From Irineochytrium annulatum (Eukaryota > Chytridiomycota > Chytridiomycetes > Chytridiales > Chytridiaceae): a DNA stretch of 64,000 bases. Shown here in pieces: positions 41,973 to 51,785 of this stretch; positions within the stretch are counted from its first letter, which is position 1; each line of letters opens with the position of its first letter. The position numbers and the translations under genes were made by a program. Where the stretch lies: NCBI GenBank assembly GCA_027600665.1, contig JADGJL010000018.1, positions 1-64,000 on the forward strand. The letters are read 5' to 3'. A model generated the notes under the pieces. The model saw only the letters and a program-made list of their open reading frames with translations. It made no database searches and was not told the origin of the DNA.

Positions 41973-42554
41973 ATGAGCACGACCGCAGAAGTAATGGCAC
42001 ATCTGGTTTCGGGTAATGCACGTCAGCAGGACGCATATCGCGTAATACAGAGCAGTGGTTTGCTCGAACTATTAGCTGCCTACCACCCCTATCCGGCGGG
42101 CACAGTACCGATTGATGTTGATGTTCCGGGCAGTGATCTGGATCTGCTGTGTTATGCGGAGGATCTGGATGCCTTCGAAGCTGAGATGTATGAACAGATC
42201 GGAGCGATTGGTGAGTTTCAATGTGTTCGTGGTGGGGATCTTCCAGACCAACGCCCTTATGTGACTTGTCATTTGCAAGTGGGACATTGGCCTGTGGAGA
42301 TTTTTGCCCAATCCGTGCCAGTTAACAGGCAGAATGCATACCTACATATGATTGTGGAGTGGAGATTGTTACAACTGTGGGGAGACGCAGGACATCGTGA
42401 GATCCGCAGACTAAAACAAGCAGGGTGGAAGACGGAGCCTGCATTTGCTTCTGTACTTGGATTACAGGGAGATCCATATGTGGAGATGCTGCATCTGGCC
42501 GAGATGAAGCGTGAAGAGCTCTGGAGATGGGCGCGTTCACGCACGTTTTTGTAA
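41973..42554 (+). CDS. DUF4269 protein, nucleotidyltransferase-like
   Basis: A 193-aa cytosolic protein of the DUF4269 family. VPIDVDVPGSDLDLLCYAEDLDAFE contains the GSDLDLL pattern of nucleotidyltransferase-fold proteins, with two acidic residues that would bind metal; the later ALHMIVEWRLLQLWG-like helix and YVEMLHLAEMKREELW close the domain. Function unknown. ATG 41973 has AAGG at 7 nt; GTG 41955 starts 2 nt after the ywbE stop and would be coupled. Either way it forms a small operon with ywbE. Confidence 0.8.
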   Translation: MSTTAEVMAHLVSGNARQQDAYRVIQSSGLLELLAAYHPYPAGTVPIDVDVPGSDLDLLCYAEDLDAFEAEMYEQIGAIGEFQCVRGGDLPDQRPYVTCHLQVGHWPVEIFAQSVPVNRQNAYLHMIVEWRLLQLWGDAGHREIRRLKQAGWKTEPAFASVLGLQGDPYVEMLHLAEMKREELWRWARSRTFL

Positions 42555-42599
42555 AATGTCTATTTGAGATGAACTAATCATTTGCACGATAACGGAGAG

Positions 42600-42808
42600 G
42601 ACAGAAAAAACCTGAAAAAGCGAAGCTACAAGCTTTCTACAAGAAAGCTACTTCGAAAGCATACACTTCGCCTAAAAGCTTTCTGAAAGAAAGCTACATC
42701 GGAAGCATATGCTTATTACCTGATTTTCCCTTTATCAAGGGAATCAAAAAATCTGGGAATAACAGCGATTGGAAGGTGCTTCTGTCATCGAAGTGTCAGT
42801 GTAAATAA
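42600..42808 (-). repeat. dispersed repeat element, copy 2 (inverted)
   Basis: About 209 bp, the reverse complement of the element at 18231-18401. It has two internal units of about 43 bp (each ATGCTT-x-CGA-x-GTAGCTTTCTT-x2-AGAAAGCTT-x-TAG) where copy 1 has one. It fills the space between two convergent genes and ends a few bases from the transporter stop codon. Its ends GACAGAAAAAACCT and GACAGAAGCACCT (outer strand) mirror each other. Confidence 0.9.
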
Positions 42809-42815
42809 CCTTTGC

Positions 42816-44258
42816 TCAGATCAGAAAGATAGCTACAATCGTCGTTACCGTAAGTCCCAGCAATACAGGCTTCAGGTTGCGTCTTGCAAGTTCAAAAGGA
42901 CTGACTCCGCAGATTGCAGCAGCAGGAATTAACGCCCATGGAATCAAGGTTCCGCCACCTACCCATATGGCTGCAACCTGACCCAGCGCGGTCAGCACAG
43001 GTGCAGAACCTGCCGAACCTGCAAACATGGACGCAATCGAGCCAACCAGGGAAATACCCGAGAACCCCGAACCATCCATTCCGGTCACTGCTCCGGTCAC
43101 CGTCATTGTAATTGCGCCCACGGTTCCATTCAGTGGCACCAGTCCAGCAAGTGCGACCCCGAGATCATTCACGATCCCGTGAGAACCTTCAGGAAGAGGG
43201 TTGCTGAACAACTCCGTAATTGCAGCATCTCCCAGATAAAAAAACGCAGCTATGGGAATAACCGGTCCAAATACCTTGAAACCAAACTGAAATCCTTCTA
43301 TTAAATAATGGGTCGTTTCCTCAGGTCCAGCATGACGATGTGCGGCAAGGGTGACAGCGATCAGTATGACCACAGCGGTTCCACCAATCAGAGCGGTTGC
43401 ATCGCCGCCTTGCAACTTCAATACAAACATCAGAATTACATCAACTGCGAATAACAGAGGGATAAGCAGTGCAAAAGCTTTTTGCAGACGGGGTGACATC
43501 ACTTGACCTTGAACAGGCTGATTAGCAGGTAGGGTGGTGGGCACAGTCTCTGATGAGGAAGAGGGTTCCGTGCTCACGGTACCTGATATGGCATCTGGAG
43601 AATGAACAGGTGAGCCTGATCTCATCTCTTTGCGCAGCATCCAGAAGGCTGTAAGGGTAGATACGGTTCCCATGACAATAACCAAAGGGATGCTGGCCGT
43701 CATGACGGAAGTAACGGGTAGACCGGCTGCATCAGCTGTGAGTTTGGGAGCCCCCTGAATAATGTAATCTCCTGACAGTGCAATCCCGTGTCCAAACAGG
43801 TTCATGGCAATGGCAGCTCCAATGGGAGGAAGACCTACACGCACCGCTACAGGAAGAAGAACTGCACCGACGAGTGCTACGGCCGGCGATGGCCAGAAAA
43901 ATAGCGATACGACCATCATAATCAATCCGATACCCCAATATGCGACCTGAGGAGAACGGATAAACCGGGTGACGGGTGTCACCATGACCTCATTAATACC
44001 GGTTCTGATCAGAACACGGCTCATCGCTACAATAATCGAGATGATAAAGATCGTACTTATCAATTCTTTTGTTGCATAGATAAAACTGCTGAAGATCCCG
44101 GCAACTGAGCCGCTTAAGGTTTCGGTTGCCAGAAGTCCAATGGTCATAATACCCGCGACACAGATGATCGTGGTGTCCCTGCGCCGGATCATTACGGCGA
44201 TGATCAAGACGATAAATGCCAGATAGACATAATGTAATGCAGTGAGTTGAATATTCAT
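42816..44258 (-). CDS. multi-pass transporter of the ion-transporter type, substrate unknown
   Basis: Integral membrane protein (480 aa) with about twelve to fourteen helices, arranged as two halves around a hydrophilic Ser/Pro/Thr loop (about residues 215-255). Re-entrant-like segments PSPAVALVGAVLLPVAVRVGLPPIGAAIAMN in the first half and FAGSAGSAPVLTALGQVAAIWVGGGTLIPWALIPAAAICGV in the second suggest an IT-superfamily (GntP/DcuC/CitM-like) secondary carrier for an organic acid. I cannot name the family. ATG 44258 is chosen because GGGAGG is 8 nt upstream; the frame extends 19 codons further without a site. Confidence 0.72.
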   Translation of the reverse strand: MNIQLTALHYVYLAFIVLIIAVMIRRRDTTIICVAGIMTIGLLATETLSGSVAGIFSSFIYATKELISTIFIISIIVAMSRVLIRTGINEVMVTPVTRFIRSPQVAYWGIGLIMMVVSLFFWPSPAVALVGAVLLPVAVRVGLPPIGAAIAMNLFGHGIALSGDYIIQGAPKLTADAAGLPVTSVMTASIPLVIVMGTVSTLTAFWMLRKEMRSGSPVHSPDAISGTVSTEPSSSSETVPTTLPANQPVQGQVMSPRLQKAFALLIPLLFAVDVILMFVLKLQGGDATALIGGTAVVILIAVTLAAHRHAGPEETTHYLIEGFQFGFKVFGPVIPIAAFFYLGDAAITELFSNPLPEGSHGIVNDLGVALAGLVPLNGTVGAITMTVTGAVTGMDGSGFSGISLVGSIASMFAGSAGSAPVLTALGQVAAIWVGGGTLIPWALIPAAAICGVSPFELARRNLKPVLLGLTVTTIVAIFLI

Positions 44259-44501
44259 TGAACAGGCCTCCCTACATCCTGGTGAATAACCCAAGGAGTG
44301 ATATATCGTATGCATGTCAAGACCGGGCGTTCGTGGAGTCCGGGGCTTGCTACATCATTTATTTTTAGGGAGAAGCTTCAGAGTAATAATGAAGGATTTT
44401 TTTTACAACTGGAGAATTTATTACAACATGAAGCTTGTTACTATCGAAATGGGAGCGGATGAAAGTCACCAGAATTGACATATGAAGGTCACGGGAACCC
44501 A

Positions 44502-44531
44502 TAGACAATGGCAAGCAGGGGTGATTACAAT
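44502..44531 (+). promoter_or_regulatory. promoter of the second kinase-regulator pair
   Basis: TAGACA (44502-44507), 18 nt, TACAAT (44526-44531). It lies downstream of the first in-frame ATG (44508), which supports the later start at 44637. The rest of the 378-base space (44259-44636) shows nothing else I can name. Confidence 0.6.
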
Positions 44532-44636
44532 AAACATGCCATCATAAGGAAGAAAATAGAAAAAATGATGTTGAATCAAAAAAAGTGTGTGTTCAAAAGC
44601 AGACTTCTTGAACTACCTCCAAAAGGGCGGGAATCC

Positions 44637-46436
44637 ATGAACTTGATCCGTTCACTTCGTTTTAAATTTATCGTGGGTCTTACATTGATCATGCTGCCAC
44701 TATTCATGCTGCTTTATTACAACAACGTCTACGCCATGAAAGTCGTCCGTGACAAAGTATCCCTCACCAATATGAGTCATCTCGCCAAGAGTGTGGAGCA
44801 GAATGAACGTGTATTACAGGAGACGAATCGGTATTTATATAGTCTGGGCGAGAGGGACCCGGATATTATCTCTCTGTTTTTTCTGAAATATGGCAGCGGC
44901 GATTATATTATTGCCAAGCAACGAATTATGAACAAATTCATGACAGATATCGGTTTTTATAATCTAATCGATTCTTTTTTTCTATATGATGCCGTGAATG
45001 ATGATCTGCTGCTCGCCACTTCAGGCAATTATGATGTCAAAAAGTCGGTTGTGCAGGAGAGTATGCCTGTCCAGATGCAGCAATTGGAAGGGGATATCCA
45101 GAAGCCGGAATGGAGCATCGTGCGTGGCGGGACGTGGAATGCACTGGTCAAAACGGTGCGAATCAACCAGCAGTTCTATGCAGGTGCACTTGTCGATATG
45201 AATGCATTGAATCACACACAACCATTCACTGAATCCGGGGATCGGAGTGGCGCAGTTATTGTTGGAACAGACGGTGGCGCATTATCTGATTCCACTTTGA
45301 CTACTGCACAGATTCAGCTTGCTGCAGCGCATCTTCCTGGCCTGAAAGATCCGTATCAGGTGATCTCCGAAGTTGTGAACAAGGGAGAAGCACGTCAATA
45401 TCTGATGTTGGGTATTGCCTCGGCGATGTCCCAGATGAATTATATCGTGCTGCTGCCTGAGGAAGACATGATGCGTAACCTCCCGTTTTTCCAGCAGATC
45501 ATTCGTCTGCTCCCCATCGGTGCGGCAGTAATTCTGGTTACTGCACTGATCTTTTTGCGGCATCTGTTATTCCGCCCAATGAATGCGTTGATTCGAGGTA
45601 TGAGAAGGGTGAGCCGTGGAGATCTCGATGTGAAGCTGGACCCGCCATCTTCTTCGGAACTTGAATTTATGACACGAAGTTTCAATCAGATGACCAGTGA
45701 GATCAGGCATCTGAAGATTGATGTGTATGAGGAACAACTGCGAACGCGGGAGGCAGAGTTCAAACAATTACAAATGCAAATTAATCCTCACTTTTACCTG
45801 AATTCACTTAATATTATTCATAGTCTGGCTTCCTTGCAAAAGCATGAGTTGGTGCAGCAGATGGCGGGTCATCTTGCCGATTATTTTCGATTCAGTCTGC
45901 GCGCAGGCAAACGTGTCATTCGTCTGGATGAAGAGCTGGAGCACATTCGTCATTACTTGGAAATTCAAAAGCTGAGGTTTCCAAGCAGATTCGATTTTGA
46001 ACTGGATGTCGAACCGAATCTGGAGCATTATGTGATTCCTCCTTTAACCATTCAGCCCTTTGTGGAGAATGCCATTATTCATGGATTTCAGCGCCGGACG
46101 CAAGCCTTCGTCATTCGGATCGTGGCACGTTTCGGTACGAACTCATCCGGTCAGGTCGATGGCACGGTGCTTCAATTGATGATTGCAGATAATGGTGTCG
46201 GATTTGATAAGGAGTTATTGGAGCGTCTGCAACATGGAAAGTACACTGAAGACCCGAGTGGACAGCATATCGGTATATGGAACGTGGCTCATCGGCTTTT
46301 AGTGAAGTATGGTGATCAAGCCAGTTTGCAGTTTGGAAATGGGGCGGATCATGGCGCCAAAGTCATCATTGATTTGCCCGCACAGACCGAAGAGGAGGAA
46401 GGGGGAGCCCATGCGGAACCTGTTGATCGTGGATGA
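44637..46436 (+). CDS. YesM-type sensor histidine kinase 2
   Basis: Membrane sensor kinase (599 aa). First helix FKFIVGLTLIMLPLFMLLYY, outer sensor of about 260 aa, second helix LLPIGAAVILVTALIFLRHLLF, HAMP (RPMNALIRGMRRVSRGDLDVKL), then phospho-acceptor H385 in QINPHFYLNSLNIIHS (the usual HFLYN is HFYLN here), and ATPase boxes QPFVENAIIHGF, DNGVGF and GIWNVAHRL. ATG 44637 has GGGCGGGAA upstream, a moderate site; the promoter position excludes ATG 44508. The regulator gene overlaps its end by 26 bp. Confidence 0.88.
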   Translation: MNLIRSLRFKFIVGLTLIMLPLFMLLYYNNVYAMKVVRDKVSLTNMSHLAKSVEQNERVLQETNRYLYSLGERDPDIISLFFLKYGSGDYIIAKQRIMNKFMTDIGFYNLIDSFFLYDAVNDDLLLATSGNYDVKKSVVQESMPVQMQQLEGDIQKPEWSIVRGGTWNALVKTVRINQQFYAGALVDMNALNHTQPFTESGDRSGAVIVGTDGGALSDSTLTTAQIQLAAAHLPGLKDPYQVISEVVNKGEARQYLMLGIASAMSQMNYIVLLPEEDMMRNLPFFQQIIRLLPIGAAVILVTALIFLRHLLFRPMNALIRGMRRVSRGDLDVKLDPPSSSELEFMTRSFNQMTSEIRHLKIDVYEEQLRTREAEFKQLQMQINPHFYLNSLNIIHSLASLQKHELVQQMAGHLADYFRFSLRAGKRVIRLDEELEHIRHYLEIQKLRFPSRFDFELDVEPNLEHYVIPPLTIQPFVENAIIHGFQRRTQAFVIRIVARFGTNSSGQVDGTVLQLMIADNGVGFDKELLERLQHGKYTEDPSGQHIGIWNVAHRLLVKYGDQASLQFGNGADHGAKVIIDLPAQTEEEEGGAHAEPVDRG

Positions 46437-48024
46437 TGAAGTGTATGCATTACAAGCGATGGTGGAAGGCGTTAACTGGCAAGCAGCAGGCGTCGAGCAG
46501 GTATTCAGTGCTTGTGATGCCGAAGAGGCAAGAGAAATCTTAAGAGCAAATGCTATTGATATTATGATCTGTGATATCGAGATGCCTGGTGAAACAGGAC
46601 TTGACCTGCAAAGCTGGGTGTTAAAACATGATCCAGGCATACTGACCATTTTCCTGACAGGGCATGCTTTATTCGATTATGCTCAGACAGCCATCAAGCT
46701 AAATAGCTTTGATTATGTGTTGAAGCCGGCTCCAGCGGATCAATTGATTAAGGTAGTAACCCAGGCGGTGGAGAAGATCAAGGATGGAGAGCAGCGTACC
46801 CGTACCAACGAAGTTTATGAGACCGTATACAAGCGCTGGAAGACCCATAAACCGCTACTAACAGAACGCTTCTGGAAAGATGCCATCTCTCAGCGCATCA
46901 CGTTAACCAAACAACGGTTGCAAGAGCTCGCAGAATTGTATGGTGCCGAGATTGATCCGCAGGCTCGTGTGTTACCCATTGTGATCTCTGTAGAGGAGTG
47001 GCTGCGTGAGTTTGACCTGCGCGACGAGGAGGTGCTGGAATATGCGCTCCGTAATGCAGCCAGGGAGATCCTGCTTGGCAACAAGCCGGGTGAGGTGTTT
47101 CAGGATCAAAGTGGATTGAATATTGTACTCGCTTACGAGCAAGACGGCATCATCCCGAGTGCGAGCGAAGTGGCACAACGTTGTCAGGGGTATATCCAGG
47201 ATTGTGGTACGTATTTTTACTGCCGCTTGTCCTGTTATGTTGGTGTCCCGGTTGCTGTAACTGAACTGCAAGGCATGTTAAATGAACTGATGGATATGGA
47301 ACGCCGCAATATTAAGGAGCTTGAAGAAGTTTTTGTCTATGATGAGCGGGGAAGAGATCAGGAAGATCGCTTTTTGCCTATTCCATGGTTTTCGGAATTA
47401 TCCATTCTTTTTGAGACGGGGAAAGTAGGGGATTTGCGAGAACGTGTGGATGAAATTTTTGAATTGCTTGCTGCCCAGGAGGGATTGTCTCCTGAAATGC
47501 TGCATCTCTACTACCATGCCATGCTGCATGTGGTCTATCCACTGCTTCATCAGAAGAACGTGTCAATACGCAGTCTGTATCCGGGTGAACGGGAGCCGGA
47601 AGAGAGTATGGTGACAAGGTCGCTGCCGCAGTTGAAGCAGTGGACGTCGGATCTGATTGATCGTGTTATCCCGGTGTTGTACCCGGACGATCATAGTCCT
47701 ATGACCATTGTGGATCAGTTGTGCGTTTATATTGAAACCCATATTGGTGAAGAACTTATGCGAGAGGAACTTGCAGCTTTTGCCGGATTCAATCCCGCTT
47801 ATCTATCCCGTCTGTTTCGGAAAGAGAAGGGCATGTCCCTATCTGAGTTTATCCTGCAGGGCAGAGTAGCTAAAGCGAAAACGTTGTTGTCCCAGTCCAC
47901 CGTCAAGGTAACGGACATCGCTGGCAAGGTGGGGTATTATAATTACTCGCATTTCACCAAAATGTTCAAAAAGTGCACGGGGATCACACCACAGGAGTTT
48001 CGTAAACAGTCACGTACCGTATAG
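46411..48024 (+). CDS. YesN-type response regulator 2, AraC family
   Basis: Regulator (537 aa) with receiver (MRNLLIVDDEVYALQ; phospho-acceptor D55 in ICDIEMPG; Lys in DYVLKPAPA), an unassigned middle region, and a C-terminal AraC domain (LREELAAFAGFNPAYLSRLFRKEKGMSL-like first helix-turn-helix; VTDIAGKVGYYNYSHFTKMFKKCTGITPQEFR second). ATG 46411 lies 5 nt after GGGGGAG within the kinase gene. It probably activates the importer genes that follow. Confidence 0.9.
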   Translation: MRNLLIVDDEVYALQAMVEGVNWQAAGVEQVFSACDAEEAREILRANAIDIMICDIEMPGETGLDLQSWVLKHDPGILTIFLTGHALFDYAQTAIKLNSFDYVLKPAPADQLIKVVTQAVEKIKDGEQRTRTNEVYETVYKRWKTHKPLLTERFWKDAISQRITLTKQRLQELAELYGAEIDPQARVLPIVISVEEWLREFDLRDEEVLEYALRNAAREILLGNKPGEVFQDQSGLNIVLAYEQDGIIPSASEVAQRCQGYIQDCGTYFYCRLSCYVGVPVAVTELQGMLNELMDMERRNIKELEEVFVYDERGRDQEDRFLPIPWFSELSILFETGKVGDLRERVDEIFELLAAQEGLSPEMLHLYYHAMLHVVYPLLHQKNVSIRSLYPGEREPEESMVTRSLPQLKQWTSDLIDRVIPVLYPDDHSPMTIVDQLCVYIETHIGEELMREELAAFAGFNPAYLSRLFRKEKGMSLSEFILQGRVAKAKTLLSQSTVKVTDIAGKVGYYNYSHFTKMFKKCTGITPQEFRKQSRTV

Positions 48025-48030
48025 TCCAGG

Positions 48031-48060
48031 GCGCAGCATGCTGCGTCTTTTGTTTTTTTT
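48031..48060 (+). terminator. terminator after the second regulator
   Basis: GCGCAG-CATG-CTGCGT (48031-48046) followed by CTTTTG and a run of nine or more T. Confidence 0.85.
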
Positions 48061-48206
48061 TTGGTACTAAAGTCATAATTTGATAAGTCAACAGGTCACC
48101 ACAGCAGATAGAGGTCTTACTTTCCCCGCCGTATACTTGAACCACAGGAGCCGCAACGGAGCTTCATCCTGAGGAAGAATTCAAGAGGAGTGAGGGAGAA
48201 CAAGTT

Positions 48207-49193
48207 ATGAAGACACAACCCCAGGCGGGTAAGGGAGTACGGATATCGGAAATACCGGGAGAAACAGTCCGAAAGCGCAAGTCTGTGTGGCACAATCTTG
48301 GCAAATTCAAGGTGCTGTATCTCATGTTCTTGCCAGGTGTCCTGTTTCTGCTGGTGAACAACTATATGCCGATGTTCGGCGTTCTGATCGCATTCAAAAA
48401 TGTAAACTATGCTGATGGTATTTGGGGAAGCCCGTGGAGTGGATGGGACAATTTCAAATATTTGTTCTCAACCAGTGATGCATGGGAAATTACCCGAAAT
48501 ACACTCGCGTATAACACCGTGTTTATTGCACTGAATCTCTTTGTAGGTGTCGGGCTTGCTATTCTGCTCAATGAAGTGAAAAACAAGGCAATGTCCAAGT
48601 TATATCAATCACTTATGTTATTGCCGTATTTCCTGTCCATGATTGTGGTCAGTTATCTGGTACTGGCTTTCCTGGGCAAGGATTCAGGGTTCATGAACTC
48701 CACAATTCTGCAGATGTTCGGCGGTCAGCCGATCGACTGGTATTCCGAGCCGAAGTATTGGCCGTATATTTTGCCACTGGTGAATACTTGGAAGAACATT
48801 GGATATTATGCCGTCATCTATCTGGCAGCTGTCGTGGGTATCGATGAAGAATACTATGAAGCAGCTGTGCTCGATGGAGCAACCAAATGGCATCAGATCC
48901 GCTTCATCACCATTCCGTTCCTCATACCATTAATCGTCATTATGACGTTATTGCAGATTGGCCGTATATTCTATGCGGACTTCAGCCTGTTCTACCAGGT
49001 TCCATTGGAGTCAGGAGCACTGTTCCCTGTAACAAATGTACTGGATACTTATGTATATCGTACGTTCCTTATCGGTGGAGATATCGGAATGTCATCAGCA
49101 GCAGGTCTATATCAAGCCATCGTCGGATTTGTGCTGGTTCTTGTATCCAATACCATTGTAAGACGAATAGATAAAGATAATGCATTATTTTGA
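48207..49193 (+). CDS. ABC sugar transporter permease, LplB/YteP type
   Basis: Permease (328 aa) with six helices; the first is VLYLMFLPGVLFLLVNNYMPMFGVLIAFKNV, including the FKNVNY motif typical of LplB-like importers of oligosaccharides. The EAA loop is EEYYEAAVLDGATKWHQIRFITIPFLIPL. The basic N-terminus is longer than usual (about 35 residues). ATG 48207 follows GAGGGAGAA. First gene of the second importer operon. Confidence 0.9.
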   Translation: MKTQPQAGKGVRISEIPGETVRKRKSVWHNLGKFKVLYLMFLPGVLFLLVNNYMPMFGVLIAFKNVNYADGIWGSPWSGWDNFKYLFSTSDAWEITRNTLAYNTVFIALNLFVGVGLAILLNEVKNKAMSKLYQSLMLLPYFLSMIVVSYLVLAFLGKDSGFMNSTILQMFGGQPIDWYSEPKYWPYILPLVNTWKNIGYYAVIYLAAVVGIDEEYYEAAVLDGATKWHQIRFITIPFLIPLIVIMTLLQIGRIFYADFSLFYQVPLESGALFPVTNVLDTYVYRTFLIGGDIGMSSAAGLYQAIVGFVLVLVSNTIVRRIDKDNALF

Positions 49194-49210
49194 GAGGAGG
49201 CAAGTCAGCT

Positions 49211-50119
49211 GTGAAATCACATGATCCACTAGCCGTATCGAAGCGTTCCGCATCCGTTATTCATGCGATGTTTCTATTCTATGCCGTTGCCTGTATTGTG
49301 CCGATCCTGCTTGTCTTCGCCATCTCATTTTCGGACGAGACAACCGTAATTGCCAATGGATATAAGCTTATTCCAGAGAAGTTCAGCCTGACGGCTTATG
49401 AGTTTCTGTTCAGAGATATGGATCAGATCCTTCACTCGTATGGTATATCCTTTATTGTTACCGTTGTAGGTACCATAACAAGTGTTGCGCTGACCGCATT
49501 GTATGCGTATCCGCTCTCGCGAAGAGATCTGCCTTACCGGGGCTGGTTCGCCTTTTTCATCTTCTTCACAATGTTGTTCAATGGAGGTCTGGTACCTTGG
49601 TATCTGGTCTATGTCAATGTATTGGATCTGAAAAACTCCATATTGGCACTCATACTGCCGCTACTGCTATCCCCATTCTTTGTACTGGTTATGCGTACAT
49701 TCTTCGCGAACTCCATTCCGGTGTCCATTCTGGAATCCGCTCGGATTGATGGTGCAGGAGAATTGAGAACGTTTGCACGTATCGTACTACCGCTCTCTCT
49801 TCCCGTTATGGCAACCGTCGCGTTGTTCAGTACACTGAATTACTGGAATGACTGGTACCTTAGCATGATTTTTATATCAGATAACCGGACGATCAGCCTT
49901 CAGTACCTTATGTATCGAACGCTGCTCGATATTCAATATTTAACAACCAACTCCAACGTCTCTTCACAGATTTCGTCGCAGGGTGGCTTGCTGAATCTGC
50001 CTAACAAAACGCTGCAAATGGCGATGGCTGTGGTCGGTATTGGTCCCATTGTACTGGCATATCCGTTCTTCCAGCGTTATTTCATCAAAGGTCTTACGGT
50101 TGGCGCTGTGAAGGGATAA
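49211..50119 (+). CDS. ABC sugar transporter permease, LplC/YtcP type
   Basis: Second permease (302 aa), six helices, first AMFLFYAVACIVPILLVFAISFSDE. The NGGLVPWYLV segment and the EAA loop SILESARIDGAGELRTFARIVLPLSLPV are typical; the C-terminus is LTVGAVKG. Start GTG 49211 lies 10 nt after GAGGAGG, which overlaps the stop of the previous gene. Confidence 0.9.
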   Translation: MKSHDPLAVSKRSASVIHAMFLFYAVACIVPILLVFAISFSDETTVIANGYKLIPEKFSLTAYEFLFRDMDQILHSYGISFIVTVVGTITSVALTALYAYPLSRRDLPYRGWFAFFIFFTMLFNGGLVPWYLVYVNVLDLKNSILALILPLLLSPFFVLVMRTFFANSIPVSILESARIDGAGELRTFARIVLPLSLPVMATVALFSTLNYWNDWYLSMIFISDNRTISLQYLMYRTLLDIQYLTTNSNVSSQISSQGGLLNLPNKTLQMAMAVVGIGPIVLAYPFFQRYFIKGLTVGAVKG

Positions 50120-50252
50120 CTCTGAACCGGTTAGCGGAGAGGGCAAGGTAAATGAAGATGGACTGAAAGGGCATATACAGAAGTAGTTACAGGTTTATTT
50201 GTGAATTGGGGAAATCGGTTGTATGGTTCAACACATGACAGGAGGGGTTCAA

Positions 50253-51785
50253 TTGGTTAGATCATTAAAGGTATGGTCACGCATGATGGCAACAGTTATG
50301 GCGCTGAGCCTGGTGCTGGCAGCTTGCTCAACAGACAAGGGTGGAACAACAACACCTGGCGCAGAAGGCGGAGGAGCAAGTGAAGGTGGGGGCAAACCCT
50401 ACGAAGTGACACTGTTTTATCCAGGGACACCACAGAAGGATGTCGCTCTGGTGGAAGCCGAGATTAACAAAAAGATGGAGCCGAAGATTGGAGCCACGCT
50501 TAAGATCAATGCGATTGACTGGGGGCAATGGGATAACAAGCTGAATCTCATGATCTCCTCGGGTGAAAAATCAGACATTATCTTCACTGCAGCTTGGCAG
50601 AACTACACGGTGAATGTAGCGAAAGGTGCATTCTTGCCATTGAATGATCTGCTGGATACCTATGGTCAGGATATCAAGAAAAACCTGGACCCTGCCTTTC
50701 TGGAAGGTTCCCAGGTGGACGGCGTGAATTACGGGGTTCCTACGAATAAGGAACTCGCTGCCACACGGGGTGTGTTGGTACGTAAAGATCTGGCTGACAA
50801 GTATAAGCTGGACCTGACGGCTGTAAAGACTTGGGCTGATCTGGAGCCACTGCTCAAAACAATCAAGGAAAACGAGCCAGGCATTACACCATTCTATATG
50901 TCCAACACCAATGGTAACGGGCTGTTAGAGAATCTGGATTGGGATTATCTCGGTGATGCTTCCGTACCTGGAGTGATCTCCAAAACTGCAGGCGGAACAA
51001 CGGTTCTGAATGAAGTGGAGACGCCTGAATTCAAAGAAGCGGCTGAACTCGCCCGCAAGTGGTATCAAGCAGGATATATCAATAGTGATGCTGCTACGTC
51101 CAATGTATTTCCGAAAGACCAAGCGAAGGCTGGAAAAGCGTTTCTCTGGACAGATGGCATGAAGCCAGGCAAGGATAAAGAAGAAGAAGGGTATGTGGGT
51201 TTCCCACTGACTCAGATTGAGATGACACAGCCGACAATCACGACAGGTGATGCATCTGGAGCAATGCTTGCAATCTCCCGTTCTTCCGAGCAACCGGAGA
51301 AAGCGATGCAGGTCATTAACCTGCTGCATTCCGACAAGGAAATTAACAACTTGCTGAACTTCGGAATTGAAGGCACCCACTATGTGAAAAAAGACGGACA
51401 GGATAATATCATTACTCTCCCTGAAGGCGTAGATGCCAACAGTCGTACCTACAATCCAGGTGCCCAGTGGCAGCTTGGTAACCAGTTCCTGAACTTCCTC
51501 TGGGATAATGAAGACCCGCAAAAGTGGGAAAAGTTCAAAGAATTTAACGCCAAAGGTGTGAAGTCCCCAGCACTGGGCTTTACATTCAACAGTCAATCGG
51601 TCAAAAATGAAATTGCTGCAGTCAACAACGTGAACAAACAGTTCAAGCCGGGCATGACATCGGGCGCCGTTGATCCAAATGAAATGATTCCGAAATATCT
51701 GGAAAAATTGAAAGCAGCGGGAATTGATAAAATTATTGCAGCCAAACAGGAACAACTCGATGCATTCCTTGCCAAAAGTAAATAA
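50253..51785 (+). CDS. ABC solute-binding lipoprotein, LplA-like
   Basis: Large binding protein (510 aa); signal peptide with lipobox LAAC at about residues 21-24, then a Gly/Thr/Ser linker. The mature part begins YEVTLFYPGTPQKDVALVEAEINKKM, the pattern of the long LplA/YtcQ-type oligosaccharide-binding proteins. There is no glycosidase in the operon, so the sugar cannot be inferred. Start TTG 50253 has GGAGGGG five nt upstream; the in-frame ATGs at 50223 and 50235 precede that site. Unlike the other two modules, the binding protein is encoded after the permeases. Confidence 0.88.
   Translation: MVRSLKVWSRMMATVMALSLVLAACSTDKGGTTTPGAEGGGASEGGGKPYEVTLFYPGTPQKDVALVEAEINKKMEPKIGATLKINAIDWGQWDNKLNLMISSGEKSDIIFTAAWQNYTVNVAKGAFLPLNDLLDTYGQDIKKNLDPAFLEGSQVDGVNYGVPTNKELAATRGVLVRKDLADKYKLDLTAVKTWADLEPLLKTIKENEPGITPFYMSNTNGNGLLENLDWDYLGDASVPGVISKTAGGTTVLNEVETPEFKEAAELARKWYQAGYINSDAATSNVFPKDQAKAGKAFLWTDGMKPGKDKEEEGYVGFPLTQIEMTQPTITTGDASGAMLAISRSSEQPEKAMQVINLLHSDKEINNLLNFGIEGTHYVKKDGQDNIITLPEGVDANSRTYNPGAQWQLGNQFLNFLWDNEDPQKWEKFKEFNAKGVKSPALGFTFNSQSVKNEIAAVNNVNKQFKPGMTSGAVDPNEMIPKYLEKLKAAGIDKIIAAKQEQLDAFLAKSK

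Noticed and set aside
42600..42720. Short CRISPR-like array
   Set aside because: There are only two imperfect units in direct contact, each containing its own palindrome, and no unique spacers; they are the internal units of the dispersed repeat.
44508..44636. N-terminal extension of kinase 2 from ATG 44508
   Set aside because: The predicted promoter (44502-44531) overlaps this ATG, which has no ribosome site, and the extension is unlike other kinases of the family.
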